In this document: positions 25,301 to 40,300 of the stretch, one piece after another | Layout of the letters: each line of letters starts with the position of its first letter | How positions within the stretch are numbered: position 1 is the first letter of the stretch | Assembly (NCBI GenBank): GCA_021229015.1 | Contig: CM037789.1 | Span: 25,514,256 to 25,578,255, forward strand | DNA: 64,000 nt | From: Solen grandis | Taxonomy: Eukaryota > Mollusca > Bivalvia > Adapedonta > Solenidae | Reading direction: 5' to 3' | Notes under the pieces: model-generated | The model's input: the letters and a program-made list of their open reading frames with translations, nothing else | The model's database searches: none | Told to the model about the DNA's origin: nothing | Made by a program: the position numbers and the translations under genes

Positions 25301-28300
25301 TAAAACAGATGACATTTGTTGTTTTCAGTAAGAGCAAATTTTATTTTAAGAATTCACTTGCTAATTATGATCGTGCAATGAAACAAAATTAAATTTTTTT
25401 TAGATCAACGGTTTTTTTTATACGGTGCCAAATCTACATAAAGAAATGTGATTAGTTGAAATATTTTGTTGAATATATATCTATTACCCTAGAAACAAAA
25501 AACAATATGCAAATCTATACACTTACTGAAAATATTTGACCTATATCTTACAATCTTCTTTTCTGTAGATATCATAAACAGAGAATATGTTAATGTCATT
25601 GTATAATCGTTAATAATTTTCAGGTAGTCTCCGAAAAAATAATGAAAGAAAATCTAAGAGCATGGGAGGCGATGTCACTTTTTATGTAGCAAGTGAAAAA
25701 CAACAATATTTTTTTTCATTATGGAATCAACTAGTGTTACTTATTAGTTTATATTACTTTATCATTTTATGCAACATGCTAGCTCCCTCTTTACTTTCTT
25801 TCTCTCTAATTTTTTTTATTTAACTGGACACAAACAGTTTTTCAATCATTTAGAGACTATGTCTACTTAAGACAGACATATTGCAGTATCACGCCGTAGA
25901 CATGTGACATGATACCCACTCATTATGCTGATACCGGACCAACAAGTCCTGGATTTACCATGAACGAGTGTGTGCTGAGCAATAAACAGGGAGCTACAGT
26001 ACTAATTTTAAAGACTTCCGTATGCTTCAATCGGAGATTAAACAAATGACCATCTCGAGGCTTACGCTTTAACCACTTTTGGTCTCTCATATATCTTGCA
26101 GACGAATTACTTTAAGATCCATAAAAATATTAGCATTTGAGCTTGATTTTCAATATAAGATAAGTGGTAACAAATATACTGAACTTTAATAGGGTTAACT
26201 ACAAACCTGCAAACCAGAACACCATTTTCATACCGACATGTTTCGAACTTACTCGAAAGGGCTGAAAAGAAATTGTATAATCATTATTTATCATCCTCCA
26301 ATAAATACATACTTGAATAACATACTTGAATATACAATATTTATGTTACTATCGTCATTACCTTGAGCGACAGGGGGGTGGGGGGGGGGTGCAGAGACTT
26401 AATCCTTACGCACTTGTGACGGCCTTTGTGACTACTGCAGACCAAGATCATCAGCATACACATGCGTGTCTGACCGGTCTGAATATGGTCTCTACACTAT
26501 ACTGTCAATACAATTTCAGCACGCACCTCCATAAAAATATTGGTTCAGTCGAAAGTGAATATAGGGCAAGACTAATTAACAATTTTAGTATGGTAATGGT
26601 TAACATAGGCCATAAGATAAACATCGTGATAATCAAAAACATCACCAATGAGCACGAGTGTTATTTTTCATAATAGTGATTGCATAGCTTTTGAACTTGT
26701 AAAGAAGAAATATCAAAAAGAAGAAATTGGAAAAAGAATATAGTCAATTTAATGAAGGAAATAAAACAAAATGAATAAAGATTTGATATTGCAGTTAGAT
26801 CAGTTGCTAATGCAATTATATATGATCTTCTTATGTGAACTAAATACATATTCAAATTAATGAATTCTTCAAATTTTATTTTTCTCACCTGAAACACATT
26901 CTGCAACAGGTTCCACGGCGTTCCCATCCAGTTCTGTTGTGTAAAGTACAACAAAATCACTTTTACACGCGCACTTCCCCGATAATGGATCACAGATTGC
27001 CAATGGCGTGCCACATTCGTCATCTGTCAAACATTCCATATCCAGGCCTGAAATAAAGAAGCACAGTAATGAGCTCTTGGTCATTCATTAGACATGTTTT
27101 GAAAGATCTATTATAGTAATTTTAATTTTTATTTAAATTATATATTTTTTCTTATGCAATTATGTATAAACCCCCTATAAAAAAAGATTGGATATATCAT
27201 ATTTTTTTCGGAAATAAATCAGTCTTGGAAAATAAGAAGAATTTACCTTTCAAGCATACCGGTAGATTTTGCCAAGATCCATTGGTACACGTAACCTCTG
27301 GTGACCCTGACAAGACATAGTTTCCGTGGCATCGATAAGTGACCTTTACCTCTTTATCCTGCTCTTGGCTACTGCTATCGTCTTGGTTAGCATCATTGTT
27401 GTTTTTAAGGTTGTTATTTGAATCCTCACTTTTGTCAATGTTGTTAACCGAATCACTACTGTTGACAGAATCATCAGTTTCAATGTTGCTTCTCTCATCA
27501 GCATCGCTGTCATTATTACTTTCCATAAAATTATGATTTTTGCTTTTATTCTTATTACCTCCAACTGATACCACAATGTCGGCGTTGGAAATGGAGGGTG
27601 GATATTCGCATCCTGTTAAAATGAAAAGATATAAAAACTTATGTCAATTTTGTGCAAAGATATAAAAATATCTATGCATTGTCTTTAAATCCTCAACAAT
27701 AGTACCATCAACTGTAATCCCCCCGTTATGAAAGAATGCGCACACATATCGTTGAATTATTTCGGTTGACATACTTCTTTTCATGTCATAACATAAGGCC
27801 GTGGGAAGATATGCCAGCACACGCCGAGAATAACTGTATAAATCGACATTTACCATTATCTGATAAAACCGCAAACAATCAATGATCCGACGTTATTCGA
27901 CAAACCTTAAAACAACGAAATACATGCGTAAAATCCCACGTCCAATAGATGGTATTGATCGATCGGTGGGTATCCGACAAGGTACACCCAGTCCTTGTTA
28001 AGTTCAACGAATTAAAAAAGTATGGGGAGTAAAATAAGCCAATTTTTATACCAAATGTATTGATGTTTTGATGCATGCACCCTAAACATACTCAATTTAT
28101 GAAATAATAAATTTGAATTAACAAAAAATAGAACGCACACATTCTTATCCAACGGAGATACGTCATCTCGACCAGATTTTTTCCAATACTTAATTAGTTT
28201 AATTGTTAAGGGCAACCGAGTCGACAGTGCACTGTAACGGATTTTGCTTACTTTTCTTAAAACCATTTGAGCTTTCAAATTTTGAATTGCTGCAAAGAAT

Positions 28301-31300
28301 TAGAACATACTTTCTATATATGTCGAAAGCCTACATTCTGGCGATAAAAATTCACAGATACACATTATTTATTATAATTAAACTGTAAGTTGGATATAAC
28401 TTGCTATTGCAAATTTATAAATATACCTGACACCTCCTTCGTGATTTGATAACATATATTTCTATTTGTTCGGACTTGACACCTTACCAACACAGTATTT
28501 AAGCCATTTGTGGAAATTATCTACATGAGACAAATATAATACTGTGACGTTTTGATATACAACCACTGGCACGTGTCATGATGCCACAAATCAAAGGCTT
28601 TTACCTTATCAATCCCACGAGGTCAACTCTGAGAACATCTATAACTTTTTCATTTATAATAAATGGATTTTCCAAGGCCAACAAAAATAGATATTATACT
28701 TATGAGTTAAAAATGATTACATTCACTGATATATTTTAAAATAAGAAAAACAAATACTACGAATATTGCACTACTTGAATCTAAGTCTAGAAAATAGACT
28801 TAGGGGAATGATGAATTAGGTATTAGGAGCTACCATTATGTGTTGAGCGTAAAGCACAAGGAAGATATACCAGAACTAGTTTTGTGCAGGTTATATGTCG
28901 CATGAGTAGGCTAATTAAAACTCTGGGTTACCTGAACGACATTCTTGTAGTTCCTCTCTGAATATATAACTTGCTTTGCACTGGCATTTGTCATCAAGGC
29001 ATATTGTATTGTCATGGTAACAATCTGATGAGATTTGGCATCTAGTGCCGATATCTGCAAAATCAAATTAGAACTATGTGTTAGCACTATCAATCTCATT
29101 CAAATCAGATTCAGTATCTAACTGAAGCTGACCACATCGTATAGAGGGTCCTCTCAGATTGACCTTTCTATGAGCCAATCAAATCGGCGGCTAGAGAATC
29201 GTTCGGTATAACCAGAGGAAATAACCGCATTCGTCTCACAATAAGGAAGAAAGATGTGTAAGCGGTCGGGTAGCTCATTCGTAGAGTATTCGCCTTATTA
29301 GCAAAAGGCCCCAGAATCGAGTCACAGTTAATCTGCACATTTTTCTCACCCTTTAAATTTTTTTTTACCGAAGTCAGTTAGAACCGCGTTATTTAATTGG
29401 TTTAAAATCGAGCACTTGTTTATGCATATAAATTACTTAAAAAGTCAATCTGTCGTGACCCCTAATGTTATGTTTTCAGATCCTAATCGCGGATAGTAGA
29501 GGAGTGCAAGTTAGGATATGATTTTCATGAGATTGGAGCACAATCCTAAAGAACAATTATTGTCATCAATGCCTTGTAATTAATATTTAAACACAAAGCT
29601 GCATCACCATAAACATAAAGAAATGCATTTACAAAGGCGGTAAACGGACACTAAGAACCTCACTTTTGTGTGATTGTTTAACTGAATTCGAATGTAAATA
29701 TACCAAAATACCCTCTCAGAGATTTTCAACTCAAACACAGTGATTTGCTCCTGTGTTATAGCAAAAACTCCCACTGTACACAGTAATATCAACTTCAATG
29801 TGTACAATATAATTTTAAGTATACAATAGCAAGTGCCAGTGCCCTAAAAGACTCCGAAACATTAATATCTAACCGTGAGATATCATGCACAAAAGCCCAA
29901 GTTGTAGCTTTCTCGTTCTGTATTTGGCTTTTTAGCTCACAACGACGTTAAGAACAAATTAACATTCGCTGCGACACCCGTCTTTGTTCCAAAACACGCC
30001 CTGTTCAATGAATCACTTCCATTATCATTTTGAGCACATGAAGCCCTTTCTGAACAACTAAGATTTATACGAAAATATTTCTCATTTGCATAGTGTCGGA
30101 CCCGAAAAGGAGCAGGAGTTTCTCAGAACTCTAATAGGCACAAAACACTGGTCAAATATAAGAGTCATCAGGAGGGATTGTCAAATGCATAAACATTTAA
30201 CTATTGTGCTGATTTATGCAAAAACAATATATGTTCTTATATCAGTTATGTCAAGATTAGCTTTCGAAATTTTAGTTAAGTCTTCTCCATTTATGGGTAT
30301 CATCATTTTTCCTTCTATAGTAATGGCTAGCTATCATGTTCTTATTATTATGGCCTTATACATTGCGGTCAAGGAAAACCAACGAGTCTGACTTTTTATG
30401 CTTTCTTTGCCCCACTTTTCGAAGAAAAAAAGTGGAGCTATTGTCATGACCCTATCGTCGACATTGGTTGGCATCGGCGTTGGCATTGGTTAAGGTTTTC
30501 GTTCAGGTCCATTTCTCCATAAAAATGAATCATATTCTCTTCAAACTTTGTATGTATATTCATTTAAAATAAGAACCCATTTTAAAAGAGGGAGATAAAT
30601 CGGTCATAGCATCCCCGTACTGATGTTTTACGTCTTTGATTAGACAAGATCACTGGAGGAAAGTTCCCGGCTGGGATTTCAATCCCAGACCTCCCTTTCG
30701 CACTTTTACTACTGAGGTATTACACTGGTATCATGAGTATTGTTATACAATCACCGATATAAAGACTAACAACTGTTACTAATCATAAGAAAATACAAGA
30801 TTTATATTAACAATAAACAAATAATTACAATATTGGTAAAAAGTTACACTAAAAATCTTACCAGCTTTACATTCATAGTTCGAGGCTCGGTAGCCTTCCT
30901 TACACACACACTGCCCGGCAGTAGTGTCACAGTAGGAATATGCCACCCCGCAATCTGCATCTGATGTACAGGACAGTCCTGTGCCTTTTATAGTAGAAGC
31001 AATAGGAACAAAATCAGAATTAACCAATAAATTGATAGATAAAAGGAGACATTTTCTTTAATTAACTAAATGCAATGAATGTATTAGTGTTTTAAGTATA
31101 CATGTATATACGTGGCATGTTCAAAACGAATGTGATATCATACAATTTGTCTGTGTTGTGATATAATACTACGTAAACATTTTCATTTAAGGATATACTA
31201 GCAATTCACCGCCAAAACTATCAAAATTATATTGTTACAAACTTTAACTTAAACGTTTGCAATGACACACCAGTGGCTACGTACTCGATTTGTTGAAACC

Positions 31301-34300
31301 AAACTAGAAATATCCTTTACCTTTCTTAAAAAAATAAATAAATAAAATCATTCACACATGTTCTATCAAAAACTTGCTTAATTAGGGGTACATTGACGAA
31401 AGCATATATATAAACGATTTTAGACCTGGAACACAGTAAGGGACCGTCCCCCATTTGCCGTTTGTGCAGCTGACGGTAGCAGAGCCGAGTATTACGTGGT
31501 TGGCATCACAGGAATAGAGAACAGTCGCGTCAGTGTTTCCCTCGGGAGTCACTGACACATAGTTTCCATTTGGCAGAGATGGTGGGTAGTCACAAACTGT
31601 TTAGAAAATACCCAGACCATTTATATATTGTATATCTGAACAGTTTGATAAACATTAGGTATAGAAGTTTGGTGTCTGAGATTTTCGGTATATTTGTCTT
31701 TGACTCCACCAGTTCTTAAACATCGTATTTAGTATTTATAATTTGGAGACACATGGAAGCTCAGGTTTGGAAAACGTGTTATTGTTTATAATCTCAAAGG
31801 TGTGTCACGATGTTGTAATCGATGTCCACCTATTCAAGATAAAGACGCCATACAAATTAAACTCTAAATGCACGCCGAAACAACACTGTCAAATAATTAA
31901 TTTTCGATGTCATTTGGTTTCAAGGGATCTGTCATAAAGTTAATGTAGTTAATACATATATTCATGGATTTATGACCTGAAACACACGAGACCTACTACA
32001 TGAACCGTTTTCGTGGAGAATAATATTCATGGATAAAAATGTTCGCGAAATCGATAGAATCTTTGAGACTTAAACCAATTTAATCTTAAGATGGCGCAAC
32101 GCTGCTGTTGCCTAGACGGCATTTTATTAGAAATGCCTTAAAGATTGAGCCATTCTCACTAAGTTAGTGTATTGATGCACATTATAATTTTGTGACTTGT
32201 CAAGCTAATGATTGGCGCTAAGGCTATATGATCCTAGTCCCCTAGCTCGAAATCAAATGCGTAAATGCCCAGGAACTGCTACAATGCTACCACAACAATT
32301 TGTCAATGATCCAAAATATTCTAATATCTTGACTTATACCATGTCGTTGGACCAGTAAATGACTTAACGGGTTCGAACTTGCAACCATTTGATCCACCAC
32401 TATGTACATTACCATTGGACCAAGGCGACTTGATGCTGCAATCAACTGAGCAACATTTCAAGGTCTAGACTAGTGTTACGGTCGTGTGCTTATATAGACA
32501 CATTATGCTTATGATTTACATTTTGATAAAATGCCCTGCTATGAAAAAATATTTTCAAAGTGTCTATGCCAAAGACACTACTTCCATTCTTTAGCACTAA
32601 AGTTTTTTATTGTTCTTAGTTGATATAGTCAAAATATTCATATGTTCAAATAGATTGCAATGAGATTACAGCGGAATGTTAATGAAGCAGCTTTGTAAAA
32701 AATTCCAATACATGGATACATATTCCTTAAGCCTGTACACAGTATTTACTTAAGGTACATTTAGAAAATGACAATATCTCCATTTAAATTTTAGAAAAAA
32801 ATACTAGTAAGGGATAAGTAGGTAACGGAATTTTAATGCTTACAACTATCCATTTATATATAATACTTTTCTTGACAAAATGACCCATTTCAAGGACGTA
32901 GCGCCTAATATTCACAATACGTACATGCGTATAATATCCTAGCAGAAAGGTTAAATTTGGAATTTTGTGAACATCTCAGAACTCAACATTAGGGTTCTTT
33001 TTCTTCCCTTTTTAAACCCCGGGAGTCATCTTAACCCGACTGAAACAGTTGGACCCCCACTTATATCTTACGCATCTTTAGGTGAGAAAGAGAGAGAGAG
33101 AGAGAGAGAGGCAGCGGTTACCTGGACGACAATCCTTGTCGATGAAAGAAAACCCAATTGTACAGTCACAGAATCCACGAACACAATTTGTGTTGTTATG
33201 GTAACAGTTTGCCGTACTACACTGAGTTCTAATATCTGTAACAGGTTATATTTATATATACATGTCTGAGTCCTGACATATATCTATCATAAATTATACA
33301 TTGAATAATTTTAATATTTTTTTATTTTACATATACAAGTATACTATATTAACCTTAGATTCTTCTTATTTTTTATTTCTTTTTATATGCCATTGTTAAA
33401 AAGACAGCCAAAGACTCCCGTATCTTATTATTTCAGCCGACTCGTTTTAAATATTTCCTGTGTCATTGTTAAAGATACGTTTTGCATTTTTGTAAAATTC
33501 GTTAACACTTTCCTGTAAACCCTTTCTTTCTTTCTTTTTTTTTCAAATTTTTATTTGCCATCAAATGAGGGAACATACGATCCTACCATAAAAAGGGGAA
33601 AAATATCATGCCAGATTCTATTCCTACGCATTTTCAATAGTTTCTCATTCGCCTTTTCTCTCGTAGTTTTGAAAAATCCACAGGGGAGCCCCAAAGAAAC
33701 GAAATGTCGTCATTTAAAACCAATAATTTTATCACCTAATTTATCAATCTGATGTGTCGATGCTTTAAAATAAGCAAGTAGGAAACATATGGCAATTGAT
33801 ATGATTAAACCCTATTTTACAGTAAAAAAAGGAAAACCAATGATAAATATTTCTCAATCATCGAAAGCATGTCATTGGAAAACAAAGATGCATTACCTGC
33901 TAGACACTCTCTGTCGGATTCTATGTAGCCGTCCTCACATTCGCATACGGTACTGGTAGCCTCACAGCTAGAGTGCAATGTCGCGCATGGTCTTTCACCA
34001 GGACATGGCGTGTTGACCACTGTTCATTCATATTAATGATGTTGTTTGATTGTTTTTTAATAATGATCGGTTAAAAAGTTGTATTTAATTCTCTTACAAT
34101 ATAAAATTGTTTGTAAATATTCATTACTTGAAACAAAAGTTTGCCTTTCCTATAATGAGACTGCAAATTACACAAATATCACCCATAAATATGGAGCCGC
34201 TAAGGGTATCCATTTGAGATGAAGTATGGTCACTTTGTATATATATATAGAGAGAGAGATAGATAGATATAATTTTTAAGATATGCAGAAATATTTTTCA

Positions 34301-37300
34301 TACCATTTGTTTTTGTCATTTTCTTCTTACAGTAGCTAAGTCACAATACATTTCTAGGTATTTGATGCAACATATAAACTTTGAACAAATATATATTAGA
34401 TTTTAGTCATACTAGATTAGAAAATGACAGCACTCTACACCAAGTTTTATTCACCATGTAAGTAACGTACTGACATTTCAATGAAATTCGAATAGCAAAA
34501 ACATTATTGTTTTCTGTTTCATTCAGGGCATGTCAAAATCTGATTTTGATGGAAAATAAATGAGACAGTAACTTCCTAAAGGCTATATGAACTGAACATC
34601 ATTTAAAATAAAACAAAAGAAACCGAAGGATATTAAATGTATGTAAGTCACGTATGCCAAATTATGATGATTAAATGTGCTGAACAAAGATATCATATAT
34701 AATTACCACAACTTAATAATACCAACAATACTTTATCCAATTATGTGGAATTAGGTTTGAAAAAAAAGCATCTATTTATTTAGAATAATATAGCTGCAAC
34801 TTGAACATTGTATCCGACCCTTTCGGTAAATACGTTTGGCATTACGCAAAATGGGACACTTATCCTCATAAGACAAACGTTGTTTTATATTTGCCAAATG
34901 TAACTGGTATGTTAAAAATGGGCATAAGACACAGTCATACTTCAATGATTACGAAGTATCCGATAATATAGCCAGCTATAACCGTGTGGACGATTATTCA
35001 TGTATCTCGCATTAAAGTGCAAAACATTACTTAATTTTGCCAGAAGTGACTATAACTTACGCGGAAGACATGTTGGTGTGTCTTCCCAGACACCTTGTTG
35101 GCAATTGGCAGTGGCTAGCCCACTTAAGGTAAAGCCAATATCACACGTGTATGTAATTGTTCTTTTCTCGGGGGTTTCTGAGTCCTCAGTGGTTGTGCTA
35201 TTGGCAACATCTGGTGGGAACAAGCAATCTGAAAGCAGGCAATTTACTTCTGGAACAAGTTTTCAGAAGTATCCCTGCAATATCTTATGACAATACATGG
35301 TTTTCATTGATACCAGGCACAAGTCTCAAATGGAGTAAGCCAGTTGTAAAACAACTGACTTATGTTTAAAAGATTCGACCTTCTATCTTGTCCAGAAAAC
35401 TCTACAAAAAATATGGCGTGATGACATTTTGGAAAAAGTTACACGGTTTTATACAGATAAAACAAAATATTAATGACTTTATATTACAATATAAGACGAA
35501 AACAACTCTTTTCTTACATATTTAGAACGTAAGTTATATATCTATTGTAATGTTATCTACATGTATGTAATAAATGGACCAAAGCTGACATGTTACAGAT
35601 GCTTTAGACTACATCACCAATGAGCTTTACGGACAGAAAGACGAGTAGAGAGAGAGAGAGTGAGAGAGAGAGATTTACCTGAGCGACATTCATTGTCTAT
35701 AAACGTATATCCGTCTTGACATTCGCATTTTCCTCTCCTACATATCGTATATCTATGGTAACAGCTTGTACCATCTTGGCACGCGTTTTCGATATCTTTG
35801 AAATACAGATTCAAACAATTAATGTATATAAAATATTCGAAATAGGTATGTTTATAAAATGTAACAAGGGCTTTCTCTTATGCGTTGTCCAATCCACACC
35901 ATACGAATCATCGTTTTGTATAGCCATACATTCAAATTATTCTGGACTCCAAATTTTTGAGTCAATGGTTACCGAATATCTATTTATTTTCCGCTTTTAC
36001 GATGCAAATAATTTTACACATATGACATTATATTTGTAAATGTACGACAATATATATTTTTGATAGATTATACAACCAAGTTAACCGAAGCTCACAGATA
36101 ATATTTTGTTTAAAATTTCATAAAAAATCACATTTTCTATTCTGTCAAAAAGTTTAGGTATATGCACTGAAAATGTTAATGTCCTACACGAATTTTTGTT
36201 TACATTTTTATATACTGAAAGGCGGATTCTGACGAAATTCTTTTTGTTTCCCTTCTTAACACATATAAAGAAAGATCGCCGAGATGTTTAGCAGAACTGC
36301 TGTATGATGTTTTATATTACCTGCTAGACATTTTCCGTCGGATTCTATGTAGCCATCCTCACATTCGCAAACGGAACTTGTGGCCTCACAGCTAGAGTGC
36401 AATGTCGCACATGGTCTTTCGTCTATGCATGGAGTGTTAACCTCTGTTTGTTAAGAAACGTATATTTTAATAATATATCTAAATGTTCTAGATGGTTTGA
36501 GTTGTAAGTGTGTTTCAGCTTTTTTATTTAAGAGACAAGATTTTGCAACATATACTCATCCCTTCTCAGGTTCTTGGTTGGACCAGTAATAAGCGCCTGG
36601 GAAGGTCACAACTTTCGGATCCGTTGACATGACCGTTACCATCGGACCATGATGCTGTCGTTATAACTCTTCCCCATGTCTGTACCATTAAAATTGACCG
36701 CAAGATGAAAATTGTTTCTGATTTTACATTTATCGAATAAAAGGTTAGCCCGAAGCCCGAGGTTACATTATATTTTATCTAAAATTGCACAATATCAAGT
36801 ATAAAAAGAAATCGGCATGACATCTATCTAAAATAAACGATTAGGACATATGCTTTTAGAGATGAATATAAAAGAGAACACAAACATCAAATACTATGTT
36901 TGGAATTATCAATATATCTCTTGCAACCATTACATTTATTTCTTAATTTATATAATACCGTGTGTGCGTATATCAGAATTTATACCATTGTACCAGAATA
37001 TCCATGTCTTGCATGCATTTACATAAATCCTCCAATATCAAAATTATACTTTACAGAAAAAAAAACTTACTTGGAAGGCAGACCGGTGTACTGTTCCAGA
37101 TACCGTTCTTGCACTGAACAGTGCTTTGCCCTCGTAATACATATCCGACATCACATGTGTAGAAAATAGTTGCATCAACAGATGGCCCAGATTCCAGGTT
37201 AGAAACCGTGCTATTTGCTATTGCAGGAGGGTATACACAATCTGAAAACACACGATTATGGATTGGGCTCATCCGATATGTATCGCTTTATTTCAATACA

Positions 37301-40300
37301 TTTCTTGAAAACTACATACATCATATCGTAAATGTCTTAATCGGGCGTATCGTTTTTTCCAAGAACGAATCGGAGTTTACACAAATCATGTAGAAAGGAA
37401 GATATAAAGATCTCGCAAACTTTGGAAGAAGTTACCTCCCTTCTATTTAGGCTTTAATATCTTTATTTTCTAAGCATAGTTTTATGAATATCCATTCCAG
37501 TTAAACATTAAACATGACAAATATACTAAACACACATCATGCATGATTTCTTTAAAATGTTGCTCAACTTATTATTTAATTTCGACTTGTATTTCCCAGC
37601 GTATTTCTAAATACGTATCCTATAAGAAGCAGCCTGACAATACATAACCCTAACTCTATTGACGTTTATTTTGTTCAGCAGACTGCATTTCAGTCATTTG
37701 GAGAATATGTCTACTTAAGACAGATATATTGCTGCAACACTGCATAATCACGCCGTAGACGTGTTACATGATACCACACCCAGTCACATTATCCTGACAC
37801 CAGACCAAGCAGTCCTGGAACTACTCTTTTATGCTGAGCGCTAAGCAAGGGAAATAAAATGTACCTTTTAAACAAAACCTCAAATCAAATCATATATTTT
37901 TATATTAAGGTAAAACTTTAGATGAAAGCGAATGGCAATAAATGATAAACACAAAAGCTGCATTACCTAACGTTTTATATCGTTAATAACGGCGATCAAG
38001 TGGGAAGACAAGTCATACATTTAAGATTTCTAGGAATTGAGATACGATAATTAGTCATAATTAAGATATGAAATACATAGAACACATTTTCCTTATGACA
38101 GTGTAAAATGATGTAGAAAATTAGTGGATTGGAGAATATGAGAAAAGATATGTCCACATAACCACGATTTCAAAATCAATAGATTGGAGAAGGCATAGGG
38201 GACAGAAGTTTTTTTGAATATACAAGCCTCTGACAGAGTTTTGCATGGTTTTAACAGCTGCTCTATTTTTAGGGAATGTCGCTCAAAGGAAATGTGAAGA
38301 ATGCGTTAAGAAAATAAGAAATTATGGTATATCCACGAAAATACCACAATAACACCATAAGAACACAAGACATACGTTGTATGTTAAGAAAAGCCCTAAC
38401 GTCGAGAGAAAACGAAGACTGAAGTAAGGTTTGTGGATCCATTCGGTTCGGTTATGTCACGGAAGAAATGCGTGTTACTCGTGTTTTTAATTTCAATTAT
38501 TAATAATACCTCAATATATTCGTTTATGTAAAATTCCAAAAGGTCTACGAGTATTACTCTGACAAAGGATATATTCTGATTTATTTTCTTTTAGCAATAT
38601 CACACAAGGTCACGTGACTCGTTCATAATTGGGTAACCATCATTTTAGAATAAATACGCTAAGTTCTTCACTCGACTGATTTTAACCTGTGTGTAAAGAG
38701 TTTTTTTTTACTTAATTTTAAGTTTAAAAGCCATTGTTTGTAAGCTTGTGATCTGTATTTTGTTCTTTGGCCATGTAACTAGCTAAAATTCTAGGCCTAA
38801 TGTTGCCTTCAGGTAATATTCCAGTTTTCGGTTTGGCAATATCCAATATCACACTGAAAACCTTGTGTTATCGATTCAAGAAATGAAAATAATTACCGCT
38901 CAACACCCCAGTTCATTATACAACCAAATGACACTGATTCAACTTTTATACCTAATCTAATACCTAATAGAAATTCCAGTATTAGTAAACTATCGTTTTT
39001 ATCGGCAAAAATACAAAAAAAAAAATCTGAAGCAATACATACCTGACTGGCAAGATCTGTCAATGAAGTTGTAGCCTTTTATACATTTACATGCGCCATT
39101 GAAACACTCACTGTTGTTATGGAAACATTCGGGCGTATTTTTGCAAAAACTATCTTGATCTGAAACCAAAATTTAAACCAAGTTTGTTTATGAGAGGTAC
39201 TTGTTTTTTGACTAAACGTAACACCATGTGATAATTTTCTACCAAATATCAAATCGCATATGCGCATTATGAAGTAAAATGTTATGAGATAAAAAAATAT
39301 CTACTAAATCACTTTAAACCAATCTTTGATTATCGTTTTAATTGAAAAAAACAACAACACTTGTCTTTCTTTAAATTCAGTTTGAAATGGAAGAGAACAT
39401 TCCGTTACCTCCTAGACAGGACTCCTTGTGGGCGATGTACCCATCCTCGCACTCACACTTTTCTGTGTTAGAATCGCACACAGAATATTCAGTGGCACAT
39501 TCAATATCTACGCTATCGTAATCCCCCTCGTCTTCCACACACGGCATACCGACAACTTGAAATCAAGACATCGTGCTTTACTGATTTGCTAAGTTGTTTT
39601 AGTTTGAATAAAGTCTTGAGGGAAATGGAGAGAGGCCAATTTTTGCGGATTCCATTGATGTTTTATATCCACGAATTTTACATCCTACTAAGTATATATG
39701 ATAAATAAACTACTTAATTATTAACTTTTTACACAAAAAGAATTTGTTTCATATCTAAATTTTGCTCTAATAAATTTGAATCATTTAATGTAGCTATACA
39801 AATATTGAACGTTATTCCTTAATATTATATGTTAGATAATATGCAATCAGTAATAGATGAATCAAATTTATGGTAATATATATGACATGAATGAACAGTT
39901 TAACCAATTTTTTCATTAATGCAGTCGAAGTTTAAAAGTATGGTAAAATAGTCTTAAAAGTTTCTTTCTCAACAATCAGCGTGTCTGCTTATTTCAATTA
40001 AGTTAACAGACAATTATATGAAATTATATGAATAACTTTTGGAGTTTTGTATTATAAAAAAATAATATGATATTTATAGACAACTATTTATAATATAATA
40101 TTTATAGACAACTATTGTAATTGCATATATTTTCAAGCAAATAATTGAAGTGATAACAACTTTATATAACATTATATCAGATATTCATTGGTATAAGTAT
40201 GTAAAATTAGTACCTGGCAGGCAAACTGGCGGTAATTCCCATGTGCCGTTAATACAGCAAATAGTTTTAGAGCCTTTAAGGATGTACCCATCCATACATT

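Noticed and set aside
27339..27536. Leu/Ser-rich plus-strand frame that resembles a membrane protein
   Set aside because: It is the complement of the Asn/Asp/Ser insert of receptor exon 15.
29262..29335. Functional tRNA gene
   Set aside because: A- and B-box-like motifs are present but the acceptor and anticodon stems do not pair properly, so it is called a SINE relic.
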